From Rugosimonospora africana (GTDB taxonomy: Bacteria > Actinomycetota > Actinomycetes > Mycobacteriales > Micromonosporaceae): DNA of 64,000 bases. The notes beneath the pieces were generated by a model that saw nothing but the letters and a program-made list of their open reading frames with translations, was not told where the DNA came from and made no database searches. The DNA lies in contig NZ_BONZ01000032.1 in NCBI RefSeq assembly GCF_016862975.1, positions 1-64,000 on the forward strand. Reading direction: 5' to 3'. Positions 8,495 to 15,970 of the stretch are shown here, piece after piece. The position numbers and the translations under genes were made by a program. Position 1 is the stretch's first letter. Each line of letters begins with the position of its first letter.

Positions 8495-9514
8495 CTAACC
8501 GGCGGCGCAGGAGACCGAGGGCCAAGTCCACTGGCCATTGGGCGAGATCGTCATACCCCAGTTGTTGCCACTGCCATTGGGCTTCGCGACCATGACGTAC
8601 TGGCTGGGGAACGTGGCGCTGACGTTCCAGGTGGAGTACACGACCGCGGGGGCACCCAGGTTCACCGTCACGGTCCAGTTGCTGGAGCCGCTGACCGAGA
8701 CGTTGAGGTTGTACCAGTTGCTGCCCTGCGACCCGGCCGACAGTGTCGCGGTGCAGCTACCGCCGCCACCGCCTCCGCCTCCACCGCCTCCACCGCCGCC
8801 ACCGCTGCTGCCGTGGTTCACGGTGATGCTGGAGTTGCCGCTGCCGCCGCCCCATGCCTCGGTCGCCATGATCTGGTAGTTCATGCTGCCGAGGTTCATC
8901 CCGTGGCTGGCCCAGGCGCTGACGAAGTTGGAGAAGGTGATCGTTCCGCTGCTGCGCGGCGAGGTGCGGATCGCCAGGTACTGCCAGAAGGTCGCGGTGC
9001 CCTGGATGGAGGGCTGGTTGACCTGCTGGTGCTTGATGATGGTGTACGTGCCGCCGTCACTGGTCATCGTGCCCATGTTGGTGCCGGCCGTGTTCGGCGA
9101 GCCCTTCCAGTTGTCGATGACGTAGTACTCGACCAGCGGGTTGGTCGACCAGCCGTAGAGCGACATCAGCGCGGTGCCGCCGGAGCCGTTGAGGCTGCCG
9201 TTGTAGGTCACCGACTGGGTACTGCCAGGGTTCCAGCCGACGCCGGCAACGAAGTCGCCGATGCCACTCCAGGTGGAGGAGTAGCTGTTGCTCGAGTTCA
9301 GCGTGATGCACGCCGATCCCTGGCCGGCGCTCCACATCTGGTAGTACATGCCGCCGTTGTTACCGGTCTGGTTGGAGCAGATCTGTGTCGCCGCGTTGGC
9401 GGGGCTGGGCAGCAGCACCGTGGTCGCGGCGAGCATCGCGGCGAAGGCGACGCTCAGCAGCAGCCGGAACCGGCTGCCGCCGGGCGCTCTGGGGGCGTGT
9501 CGGGGGGCATTCAT
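8495..9514 (-). CDS. GH11 endo-1,4-beta-xylanase with C-terminal CBM2-like domain, secreted
   Basis: 339 residues. ATG at 9514 is preceded by AAGGAGG at the right distance, so it is preferred over an in-frame start 9 codons upstream. A signal peptide (RFRLLLSVAFAAMLAATTVLL, cleavage near ANA-AT at 41/42) precedes a GH11 jelly roll (~45-235). Probable nucleophile is Glu129 (PLVEYYVIDNW) and acid/base Glu219 (YQIMATEAWGG). A long polyglycine linker leads to a short Cys-bracketed, Trp-rich module (~84 residues) resembling family 2 cellulose-binding domains. The enzyme would cleave internal xylan bonds outside the cell while tethered to cellulose. It is divergent from the PL4 lyase gene. XlnR-like sites in the shared upstream region suggest xylan-responsive repression. 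The CBM family assignment is less certain than GH11. Confidence 0.9.
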   Translation of the reverse strand: MNAPRHAPRAPGGSRFRLLLSVAFAAMLAATTVLLPSPANAATQICSNQTGNNGGMYYQMWSAGQGSACITLNSSNSYSSTWSGIGDFVAGVGWNPGSTQSVTYNGSLNGSGGTALMSLYGWSTNPLVEYYVIDNWKGSPNTAGTNMGTMTSDGGTYTIIKHQQVNQPSIQGTATFWQYLAIRTSPRSSGTITFSNFVSAWASHGMNLGSMNYQIMATEAWGGGSGNSSITVNHGSSGGGGGGGGGGGGGGGSCTATLSAGSQGSNWYNLNVSVSGSSNWTVTVNLGAPAVVYSTWNVSATFPSQYVMVAKPNGSGNNWGMTISPNGQWTWPSVSCAAG

Positions 9515-9648
9515 ACGGGCCTCCTTGGACGGTGCCGTCACGTGGCGACGGCCGGGGGACTAGGCCGGTGGGAGCATGACCGGCAGACTTTGATGTCCAC
9601 CGATGGCGCCAGTGTGATTTGACCATAGCCGGTCGTCAATAAGTTCCG

Positions 9649-9658
9649 GAAAACTTTC
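9649..9658 (-). promoter_or_regulatory. Imperfect GAAA-N2-TTTC site and promoter region of the xylanase
   Basis: GAAAACTTTC lies about 135 bp upstream of the GH11 start, with another GAAATTTC at 9665-9672. On the minus strand a TTGACG hexamer follows shortly downstream, a candidate -35. Actinomycete xylanase genes are known to carry GAAA-N-TTTC-type operators; this copy has a 2-nt spacer, so it is only a candidate. Confidence 0.35.
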
Positions 9659-9813
9659 GGTAAGAAATTTCGCCCGCCACCGCCGCCGGGGAAGCTCTTA
9701 TCCGCCCAAATACTGGGGTTTTTTCCGTGATTGGGAGTCGAGCGTTCCGCGACGCTCGGACCCCGTGCGTCCTCGCGGCCGGACGGTATCGCGAAGAGGC
9801 GGAGCGAGCGCGT

Positions 9814-9824
9814 CGAAACTTTCG
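9814..9824. promoter_or_regulatory. Perfect XlnR-type operator CGAAA-C-TTTCG
   Basis: CGAAACTTTCG is an exact match to the CGAAA-N-TTTCG palindrome described upstream of actinomycete xylanolytic genes. It lies 300 bp upstream of the GH11 start and 440 bp upstream of the PL4 start, so it could serve either gene. Confidence 0.5.
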
Positions 9825-9861
9825 GGCGTCGGCTGCCGAAGCTGTGACCCCGTGGGCCCGG

Positions 9862-10017
9862 GCCCAGCGCAGGCCCGGCGCGGGCCGAGTGCAGGTCCAG
9901 CGCAGGTCCAAGGCGGGCCCAGCGCTGGTCCAAGGCGGGTCTAAGGCAGGTCCAAGGCTGGCCCAGGCGCGGGCCCAGTGCGGGGCCCAGCGCGGGCCCA
10001 GGCGCAGGTTCAGCGGG
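9862..10017. repeat. Degenerate 11-bp tandem repeat array (about 14 units)
   Basis: Units such as GCCCAGCGCAG, GTCCAGCGCAG, GTCCAAGGCGG and GCCCAGCGCGG repeat every 11 bp from 9862, with three 12-bp units near the end. The last, partial unit ends 2 bp before a TTGACA box. It is non-coding and lies between the divergent xylanase and lyase genes. The period is close to one helical turn. Confidence 0.75.
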
Positions 10018-10019
10018 TC

Positions 10020-10076
10020 TTGACAACGTCGGGTCGCCCCACGACACTAGCCTGAACCGTTTCACGGCAAGCGCTT
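10020..10076 (+). promoter_or_regulatory. Promoter and LacI-type operator for the PL4 lyase
   Basis: TTGACA (10020-10025), a 17-bp spacer, then GACACT (10043-10048, a weak -10). Twenty bases further on is AAGCGCTT (10069-10076) within CAAGCGCTTTCC, the symmetric core typical of LacI-family operators. Its place over the expected early transcribed region fits repression. A 190-nt leader would separate it from the start codon. Confidence 0.45.
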
Positions 10077-10265
10077 TCCAATCTGGCATCGAGATCCATC
10101 GTGATCCGCGAAAATGATCGCCGAGCCGCACGTGGGGCTTCACCCGCCGGTGCGGACACCACGCCCCTCACAACGACCTGACCGCGAGCAGCCGTGCCGG
10201 TCCGCGCCGCGCTCCTGTCCTCTTGGCTGACCAGCAGGCAGGTCGTCTACCGCCAGGAGGAATCT

Positions 10266-12335
10266 ATGGAGACCGAACCACGGCTCACCCGCCGGTCGGC
10301 GCTGGGGATGTTGGGCGCCGCCGGAGCGACCGCGGCCGTATTCGGACCCGCTCAGGCGTGGGCGGCCACCGACGTGGCCCCCGACGCCGGCACCGACGCG
10401 GCCGGAGTCACCGGTAACGGCGCCGTCCTCGATGGCCCCGACGTGCGACTGGTGGACAACGGCACCAGTGTCACGATGCAGAACGGCCTGATCAGCGTCA
10501 CCGTGGCCAAGGCGACCGCGCAGATCGGGGACCTTCGACTCATCGGCAGCACCCGGGGCAATGAGGGCTTCAACCTGGTCAGTGGCACCAATGGGCAGGG
10601 CTACACGACGTTCGACTACTACGTCGGGACCACCCGGTTCTCCAAGGGGCTCAGCGGCGCGCAGTACCGGGTCGTCCGGTCCGGCGCCGACCGCGTCGAG
10701 ATCGCCATGAGCCAGGACGACCCGGCCGTCCTGCCCTTCACCGTCGACCTGCACCTGGTCGTGGAGCGGGGCCGGCCGGGCCTGTACTGCTACGTGGTGT
10801 TCGGATATCCGGACACCATGCCCGCCGGCCTGACGATCCAGCAACTGCGGTACGCGTTCGCCGCCGGTGACTCGTCATTCACGTACTTTGTCGTCGACGA
10901 CGCCCGTGGCATCCAGCAGCGACCCACCATCGAGGAGATGAGTCAGGCGGTCACCCTGCAGGACACCACGTACCTGCTGCCCGGCGGCCGGGTCTACAGC
11001 AAGTACCAGAACATCTCCAACCTCGAAGGCGACAACCACGTCTTCATGGTCTCCAACGGCAGAGTTGGCATGGCGCTCGTCCAGGCGAGCAAGGAGTGGT
11101 TCTCCGGTGGGCCGACCAAGCAGGAGCTGACCTGCCACGACTACTACGACGGTGAGATCCTGCTCTGGCACCCGTTCACGTCTCACTACGGCTCACCGGA
11201 TCTGGAGCCACCGACCGGCTGGGAGAAACTCTACGGTCCGTTCTTCCTGCACGTCACCGAGGCCGGCGACGCAAGCCCGGAGGGGAGTGTCGCGCGGATG
11301 TGGGCCGACGCGAAGCGCGCCGCGGCTCGCGAGCAGGCGAGCTGGCCGTACCGGTGGATCGACGACGCGCGCTACGGCGCCGAGCGCCGCTCGGACGTGA
11401 CCGGCAAGCTCACCATCGCCGGCGACGCGTCGGCGGAGCGGGCGTGGGTCGTGCTCTCGACGCCGGAGCCGGACCGGGTGTACCAGGGCATCCCGCTCGA
11501 CGGCGGCGACTGGCAGTACCAGAACCTCGGCTACGTCTACTGCGCCCGGGCCGGCCACGCGGGCAGGTTCACGCTGCCGGCGGTGCGACCCGGCCGCTAC
11601 ACCCTCAGCGCCTTCACCGACGGCATGCTCGGCGAGTTCAAGCGCTACGGCGTCACGGTCGGCGCCGGCCGTCGCGTCGACGTCGGCAACCTGGTGTGGC
11701 ATCCGGAGGACAACGGCCGCACGCTGTGGCAGATCGGTACCCCTGACCGGTCCGCCGGCCAGTTCCACGTCTACGGCGGACCCGACGGGTTCCGGCGGTA
11801 CCTGACCTGGCTGGAGTACCCGTACGAGTTCGGCGACGGGGTCGACTTCCACATCGGGGTGGACGATCCGGCGACGGCGTGGAACTACTTCCAGCCGGCC
11901 TACCGCACCCCGGGTTCGCCGCTTCAGTTGCAGCTGCGCGGCACCTCCCCGGATCTGTCGCTGACGGCGTGGCGCATCCGGTTCGACAGCGCCGGTCACC
12001 GCAGGGGAGTGGCCACGCTGGACATCGCCCTCGCGGCGTCGGTCTTCGGCACGCTGCGCATCACGCTCAACGACACCGAGGTGGCCCGGTTCGACCCGTT
12101 GCCGGGACCGGCCGGCGACAACTCGTCGTACCGGCTGGCCTGTCGCGGCATGTACCGGAGGTTGCCGGCGGTGGTCTTCGACGCCCGGTTGATCCGGCCG
12201 GGCGAGAACGTGCTCACCCTGGCTCCGGTCCGGGCACCCAAGGCGCCACTGACCCGAGGCAACACGGTGGACGACTGGATGGAGCCGATGGGCGGGGTCA
12301 TGTATGACACGATCCGTCTGCGGGTCAAGGACTGA
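10266..12335 (+). CDS. Rhamnogalacturonan lyase, polysaccharide lyase family 4, Tat-secreted
   Basis: 689 residues. ATG at 10266 has AGGAGG at 10255-10260. The N-terminus has a twin-arginine motif (LTRRSALGMLGAAGATAAVFG) and an AWA cleavage site. The lyase domain (~55-370) includes K246 (VYSKYQ) and H307 (TSHYGSPD), whose 61-residue spacing resembles the catalytic Lys/His pair of fungal PL4. An FnIII-like domain (~390-480) and a C-terminal beta-sandwich carrying LWQIGTPDRSAGQFH (~490-689) complete the three-domain PL4 layout. It cleaves the rhamnose-galacturonate backbone of pectin outside the cell. Its last 11 bp overlap the 3' end of the convergent beta-propeller gene. Assignment rests on motif memory; no search was made. 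Confidence 0.85.
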   Translation: METEPRLTRRSALGMLGAAGATAAVFGPAQAWAATDVAPDAGTDAAGVTGNGAVLDGPDVRLVDNGTSVTMQNGLISVTVAKATAQIGDLRLIGSTRGNEGFNLVSGTNGQGYTTFDYYVGTTRFSKGLSGAQYRVVRSGADRVEIAMSQDDPAVLPFTVDLHLVVERGRPGLYCYVVFGYPDTMPAGLTIQQLRYAFAAGDSSFTYFVVDDARGIQQRPTIEEMSQAVTLQDTTYLLPGGRVYSKYQNISNLEGDNHVFMVSNGRVGMALVQASKEWFSGGPTKQELTCHDYYDGEILLWHPFTSHYGSPDLEPPTGWEKLYGPFFLHVTEAGDASPEGSVARMWADAKRAAAREQASWPYRWIDDARYGAERRSDVTGKLTIAGDASAERAWVVLSTPEPDRVYQGIPLDGGDWQYQNLGYVYCARAGHAGRFTLPAVRPGRYTLSAFTDGMLGEFKRYGVTVGAGRRVDVGNLVWHPEDNGRTLWQIGTPDRSAGQFHVYGGPDGFRRYLTWLEYPYEFGDGVDFHIGVDDPATAWNYFQPAYRTPGSPLQLQLRGTSPDLSLTAWRIRFDSAGHRRGVATLDIALAASVFGTLRITLNDTEVARFDPLPGPAGDNSSYRLACRGMYRRLPAVVFDARLIRPGENVLTLAPVRAPKAPLTRGNTVDDWMEPMGGVMYDTIRLRVKD

Positions 12336-13668
12336 TGCGACGGCGCAGCCACGGCCCGACCTTTGCCCGGATGCGCCGGTAGTTCAGTCCCACGGCGATG
12401 AGCACGGCGATCGCCGCGAGCCACGGCGCGGCCTGGGGTAGCCGTACCCGCAGCAGGTCGAGGAACATGGACCAGCCGGAGCGTGGGGCGCCGCCGAAGT
12501 GGTCGAGCAGGTTCCGGGCGACGTCGACACGGTCGGCGTCGGCCGTCACCGTGATCAGTGTGGTCCGTCCACCGCCCGGACGAAGCGACAGGACTTGCGG
12601 GGCACCGGAATGCGGTCCGGCGGGGTCGTCGCTGGTCATGCTGAGTGTGACCACGGCGTCGCCGCCGGACCGCCAACCCAGTAACCTCGCCGACACGGCC
12701 TGCACCGCGTCGAAGCCGGCGTCGGTCACTGCCCCGTTGTCGATGTCCACAAAGGACAATCGGAAGTCGCGGTAGCTGGCCGGGCAGGCGCGAGCGCAGT
12801 CGTTGCCGTTCCAGATCGCCAGGCGGTTCCCGGCGCTCCACGCGCCCGGCCCGGCGAGGCTCTGCTGTGCGCCCAGGTTGGCAACTGTGCGCACGGTACG
12901 CGTGTCCACGTCGAGGACCTTCAACTCCCGACCCTGTTGCAGCGCGATTTGCTGGCCGTCGGGTGAGAACGCCGGCGCGGCGCCGCCGACGCCCAGCGGC
13001 ACCACCGCACCGGAGCCGAGGTCCAGCAGCGTGAACCGTCCGGACGATGCGCTGACGAGAAGGCGGTCGTCGGGCGACCACGCGACCGGAACGCCTTCGC
13101 GGTAGGTCCGGACCTTGCCGGTGGTCAGGTCCATGACGCCGGCCGTCGACTGCCAGTCCGAGGCCGCCTCGTCGAAGTGCACGCCTTCGAGGTCGGCCCG
13201 GCCGGCGAGGTACCGGCCGTCGGGCGACAGCAGCAGGTCATCGCCGGCGTTGACGGAGTTGACGTCGCGGACGTACCGGTACAGGCCGTCACGTCCGACG
13301 GCGATGGCCCGGTCGTCAAAGCCGAACACGTCGTTGGCGGCGAAGCCGCCCGGCCCGGTGACGATCACCGATGCCGGGCCGTTCGGCGCGTCCACCAGGT
13401 TGGGCTGCAGCGGCATGGGTACCCGGATCCGGGACGGGATGGACCACGGGTGCTCGGCCGGCCTCGCCGGGGGCGGCCCCGGTGCCCACGCCAGCGGTAC
13501 CGCGATGAGCGCCAGGAGCAGTGCCGCGACGCCGGCGGCGATCGCGGTCGCCCGCAGCCGGCGCCGTCGACGCCCCCGCGCCCACAGATCGGGCGGTACG
13601 CGGACGGGCCGCACACCGGCGGAGATCTGTCGCAGCGCGGCCGCCACGGCCCGCTCGTCGGTGTTCAC
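12325..13668 (-). CDS. Membrane-anchored WD40/TolB-like beta-propeller, SigE partner
   Basis: 447 residues from GTG at 13668, which overlaps the sigma-factor TGA (GTGA), so the two are translationally coupled. A short N-terminal cytoplasmic part (VNTDERAVAAALRQ) and a transmembrane helix (~39-60, AIAAGVAALLLALIAVPLAW) precede a ~330-residue extracytoplasmic domain. That domain has propeller-like blades (LLLSPDGRYLAG, VAWSPDDRLLVSAS, PAFSPDGQQIALQQG). A second helix lies near the C-terminus (APWLAAIAVLIAVGLNYRRI), followed by a basic tail. Genes of this type commonly accompany SigE-family sigma factors in Actinobacteria. An anti-sigma or signal-sensing role is inferred; no ZAS zinc motif is seen. 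Confidence 0.7.
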   Translation of the reverse strand: MNTDERAVAAALRQISAGVRPVRVPPDLWARGRRRRRLRATAIAAGVAALLLALIAVPLAWAPGPPPARPAEHPWSIPSRIRVPMPLQPNLVDAPNGPASVIVTGPGGFAANDVFGFDDRAIAVGRDGLYRYVRDVNSVNAGDDLLLSPDGRYLAGRADLEGVHFDEAASDWQSTAGVMDLTTGKVRTYREGVPVAWSPDDRLLVSASSGRFTLLDLGSGAVVPLGVGGAAPAFSPDGQQIALQQGRELKVLDVDTRTVRTVANLGAQQSLAGPGAWSAGNRLAIWNGNDCARACPASYRDFRLSFVDIDNGAVTDAGFDAVQAVSARLLGWRSGGDAVVTLSMTSDDPAGPHSGAPQVLSLRPGGGRTTLITVTADADRVDVARNLLDHFGGAPRSGWSMFLDLLRVRLPQAAPWLAAIAVLIAVGLNYRRIRAKVGPWLRRRISP

Positions 13669-14168
13669 CTGTCCACCTCCGCCAGTGTCGACAGTTCCGG
13701 CGCCAGAGCGCGCAGCCGGGCCAACCCGTCCCGCGCCTGGCTCTTCACCGTGCCGACCGAGATGCCCAGGATCTCGGCGGTACGCGCTTCGGTGAGATCC
13801 TCGAAGTAACGCAGGATCAGCACGGCGCGCTGCCGGGGACCCAGCCGGGCCAGCGCCTGCCGCACGGCCACCGCGGCCACGACCGCGTCTCCCGGATCGG
13901 GCGCGGCCTCCTGCGGCACCTCGTGCCGGACGGTCGGTGGCTCGCGTCGGCGCCACCACGAGATGCGCTGGTTGTACATGACCCGCCGCACGTACGCGTC
14001 GGGGTCACCGCGGGCGACCAGCGTGGGCCAACGGCCAGCCACCCGTAGCAGCGCCTGCTGTACCAGATCCTCGGCGAGGTGATGGTCGCCGGTCAGCAGG
14101 TAGGCGACGCGGGACAGGGCAGCCGTACGGGCCCGGACGAACTCCTCGAACGACTGCTCGGCGCCCAC
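13665..14168 (-). CDS. RNA polymerase sigma factor, SigE/ECF family
   Basis: 167-168 residues. Region 2 (EDLVQQALLRVAGRWP...PDAYVRRVMYNQRISWWRRR) and region 4 (LGPRQRAVLILRYFEDLTEARTA, EILGISVGTVKSQARDGLARLR) are clear. The protein redirects RNA polymerase to a specific promoter set. Two adjacent GTG codons (14171, 14168) follow AAGGAGG (14175-14181); the second has better spacing. The overlap with the downstream propeller gene indicates co-production of sigma factor and putative membrane regulator. The stimulus is unknown. Confidence 0.88.
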   Translation of the reverse strand: MGAEQSFEEFVRARTAALSRVAYLLTGDHHLAEDLVQQALLRVAGRWPTLVARGDPDAYVRRVMYNQRISWWRRREPPTVRHEVPQEAAPDPGDAVVAAVAVRQALARLGPRQRAVLILRYFEDLTEARTAEILGISVGTVKSQARDGLARLRALAPELSTLAEVDR

Positions 14169-14238
14169 CACCCACCTCCTTCTCCCTATCTACACGCAGA
14201 CGGGTATGCGGACGGAGGGGACCAGGGTCCGGTGGCGC

Positions 14239-14805
14239 TCATTGTCCGGTGGGCGCCGGAGGTGCGGCTTCTTCGCCGGGCGCCCGGAGTACGGCGCGGA
14301 TGAGGCGCGAGGAGTGCTCGGCGAGCTGTTCCGGCGGGCAGGGGCGGTCGTGTTCCAGCCACCAGACGATCGACTGCACGAACATCGCCGCGACGACGCT
14401 GGGTGTCAGATCGTCGGGAGCCTGACCGGACAGGTGCGCGGTCGACATGGCGGCGAGCGCGTTGCGCATCCGGTCGGCGAACCACGGGCTGCCCTTCTTG
14501 CCGAGCAGGGCGCCGTAGAGGCGGTGGTAGCGCTCGACGTGCCGCAGGAAGTCGGTCCAGCGCTGCCCGGGTGAGCGGGCGTCGGCGTCCGCGGCGGTCA
14601 TCTCGGTCAGCGCCTCGTCGAAGATCTGCTCGACCAGCTCGTACTTGTCGCGGTAGTTCCGGTAGAAGGCGGCTCTGCTGATCATGGCGCGAGAGGTGAG
14701 TTCGCCGACGGTGAGGTGGTCGAAGCCCCGGTCCTCGATCAACTCCACCAGCGCCTCGCGCAACAGCATACGAGTGCGGCGAACCCGCACATTGGGCCGA
14801 GACAT
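14239..14805 (-). CDS. TetR-family transcriptional repressor
   Basis: 188 residues from ATG at 14805, chosen for the AAAGGAG just upstream. The N-terminal helix-turn-helix is recognisable (LTVGELTSRAMISRAAFYRNYRDKYELVEQIF, ~38-70). The C-terminal ligand/dimer domain is variable (WTDFLRHVERYHRLYGALLG, SIVWWLEHDRPCPPEQLAEH). It is divergent from an alcohol-dehydrogenase-like gene, with a palindrome GAGACA-N3-TGTCTC at 14900-14914 and matching half-sites TGTCTCGTACG/CGTACGAGACA at 14818-14828 and 14895-14905. It therefore probably represses both itself and the oxidoreductase until an unknown ligand binds. Confidence 0.88.
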   Translation of the reverse strand: MSRPNVRVRRTRMLLREALVELIEDRGFDHLTVGELTSRAMISRAAFYRNYRDKYELVEQIFDEALTEMTAADADARSPGQRWTDFLRHVERYHRLYGALLGKKGSPWFADRMRNALAAMSTAHLSGQAPDDLTPSVVAAMFVQSIVWWLEHDRPCPPEQLAEHSSRLIRAVLRAPGEEAAPPAPTGQ

Positions 14806-14817
14806 TTCCCGCTCCTT

Positions 14818-14914
14818 TGTCTCGTACGGCACGTTCTCGCGGATCTGATCCTTGTGCTGCCGCCGCGGGTCTTCTCAGACTGGACCAGCCGTCGCGTACG
14901 AGACAGATTGTCTC
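14818..14914. promoter_or_regulatory. TetR operators between divergent genes
   Basis: Two perfect inverted arrangements share the core TGTCTC. One is TGTCTCGTACG (14818-14828) with its exact complement CGTACGAGACA (14895-14905). The other is a compact 15-bp palindrome GAGACA-GAT-TGTCTC (14900-14914). They flank the promoters of the TetR gene and the oxidoreductase gene. Confidence 0.6.
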
Positions 14915-14922
14915 GGCAGAGG

Positions 14923-14973
14923 CTGTCTGTCAACAAGGGCTGTCCGTCGACAAGGGCTGCCTGTCAACAAGGG
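14923..14973 (+). repeat. Three 17-bp tandem repeats ending in the ribosome-binding region
   Basis: CTGTCTGTCAACAAGGG, CTGTCCGTCGACAAGGG and CTGCCTGTCAACAAGGG (14923-14939, 14940-14956, 14957-14973). The AAGGG of the third, extended to AAGGGAG, lies 8-10 nt before the ATG at 14984, so each unit carries a Shine-Dalgarno-like end. Confidence 0.8.
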
Positions 14974-14983
14974 AGAGCGTGAT

Positions 14984-15952
14984 ATGCGTGCTGTGCGAGC
15001 GGTCAGGTTCGGCGCACCGGACGTGCTGACCGTCGACACCGTCGAGGACCCCGTGCCGGCCGCGGGGGAGGTCTTGGTGGAGGTCGATCTGGCGGGCGTC
15101 GCATACGGAGATGTGATCGTCCGCTCGGGTCGATTCCCGCTGCCGTTGCCGTGGATTCCGGGTCTCGAGGTCGCTGGGCGGGTGCTGGCGCTCGGGCCCG
15201 GAGTGGATGAGGCGTTGGCCGGCAGAACCGTTGTCGCGACGACCGTCGGGCGCCGCGGTGGCTACGCCGAACGCGCGCTGACCATGGCTGCCTACACGTT
15301 TCCGGTTCCGGACGGCCTGCCGCTCGACGTCGCGTTGACGGTGTTCCAAGCGGGCGCGGTGGCACGCGGCCTGCTGTCGGCCATGCGGCTGCGCGCAGAC
15401 GACACCGTGCTGGTCACCGCCGCGGCTGGCCGGATCGGATCGCTGCTGGTCCAACAGGCGAGGGTCGCGGGCGCTACCGTCATCGGCGCAGCGGGCGGCG
15501 CGAAGTGCTCCGCTGTCCGCGGCTTCGGGGCCGATCACGTCCTCGACTACACGGCGAACGGATGGTCGGACCGGGTGCGTGAACTCACCGATGGGCGCGG
15601 AGCGGATCTGGTACTCGACGCGGTGGGTGGCGAAATCGCCGAGCAGGCCATCATCGCCACAGCCGACGGCGGTGGCCGGATCGGTTTCTACGGATACGCG
15701 TCGGGGACCTGGCCGACGCTGGATGTGCAAGCTATCGGCAGACGCGGCCTGACCGTCTCCGGCCCACTCGGCATCGTCATCCGCAAGCCGGATGCCGAAC
15801 AGCGCGACGATGCTCTACAGGCGCTGGCCGCCGCCGCCCGCGGTGAACTCACGCCGCACATCCACACCCGATTTCCGTTGGAACAGGCGGCCCAGGCGCA
15901 TCGCGAACTCGAGGAACGCCGATCGGTCGGGGCTGTGATTCTCACCCGGTGA
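14984..15952 (+). CDS. Zinc-independent MDR oxidoreductase (quinone reductase-like)
   Basis: 322 residues. ATG at 14984 follows the AAGGGAG of the repeat array. The N-terminal GroES-like domain (~1-120) lacks the zinc ligands of classical alcohol dehydrogenases. The Rossmann domain (~125-250) has VLVTAAAGRIGSLLVQQAR as the NADPH-binding turn and ADHVLDYTANGW after it. Such enzymes reduce quinones or enones with NAD(P)H in the cytosol. The divergent TetR gene and shared operators suggest induction by a small electrophile or drug. The substrate is unknown. Confidence 0.83.
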   Translation: MRAVRAVRFGAPDVLTVDTVEDPVPAAGEVLVEVDLAGVAYGDVIVRSGRFPLPLPWIPGLEVAGRVLALGPGVDEALAGRTVVATTVGRRGGYAERALTMAAYTFPVPDGLPLDVALTVFQAGAVARGLLSAMRLRADDTVLVTAAAGRIGSLLVQQARVAGATVIGAAGGAKCSAVRGFGADHVLDYTANGWSDRVRELTDGRGADLVLDAVGGEIAEQAIIATADGGGRIGFYGYASGTWPTLDVQAIGRRGLTVSGPLGIVIRKPDAEQRDDALQALAAAARGELTPHIHTRFPLEQAAQAHRELEERRSVGAVILTR

Positions 15953-15970
15953 TGGGTCGATCCGACTGCC

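Noticed and set aside
8761-8812. Simple-sequence repeat in the xylanase gene as a mobile or regulatory element
   Set aside because: It codes a polyglycine linker between catalytic and binding domains, common in secreted glycoside hydrolases.
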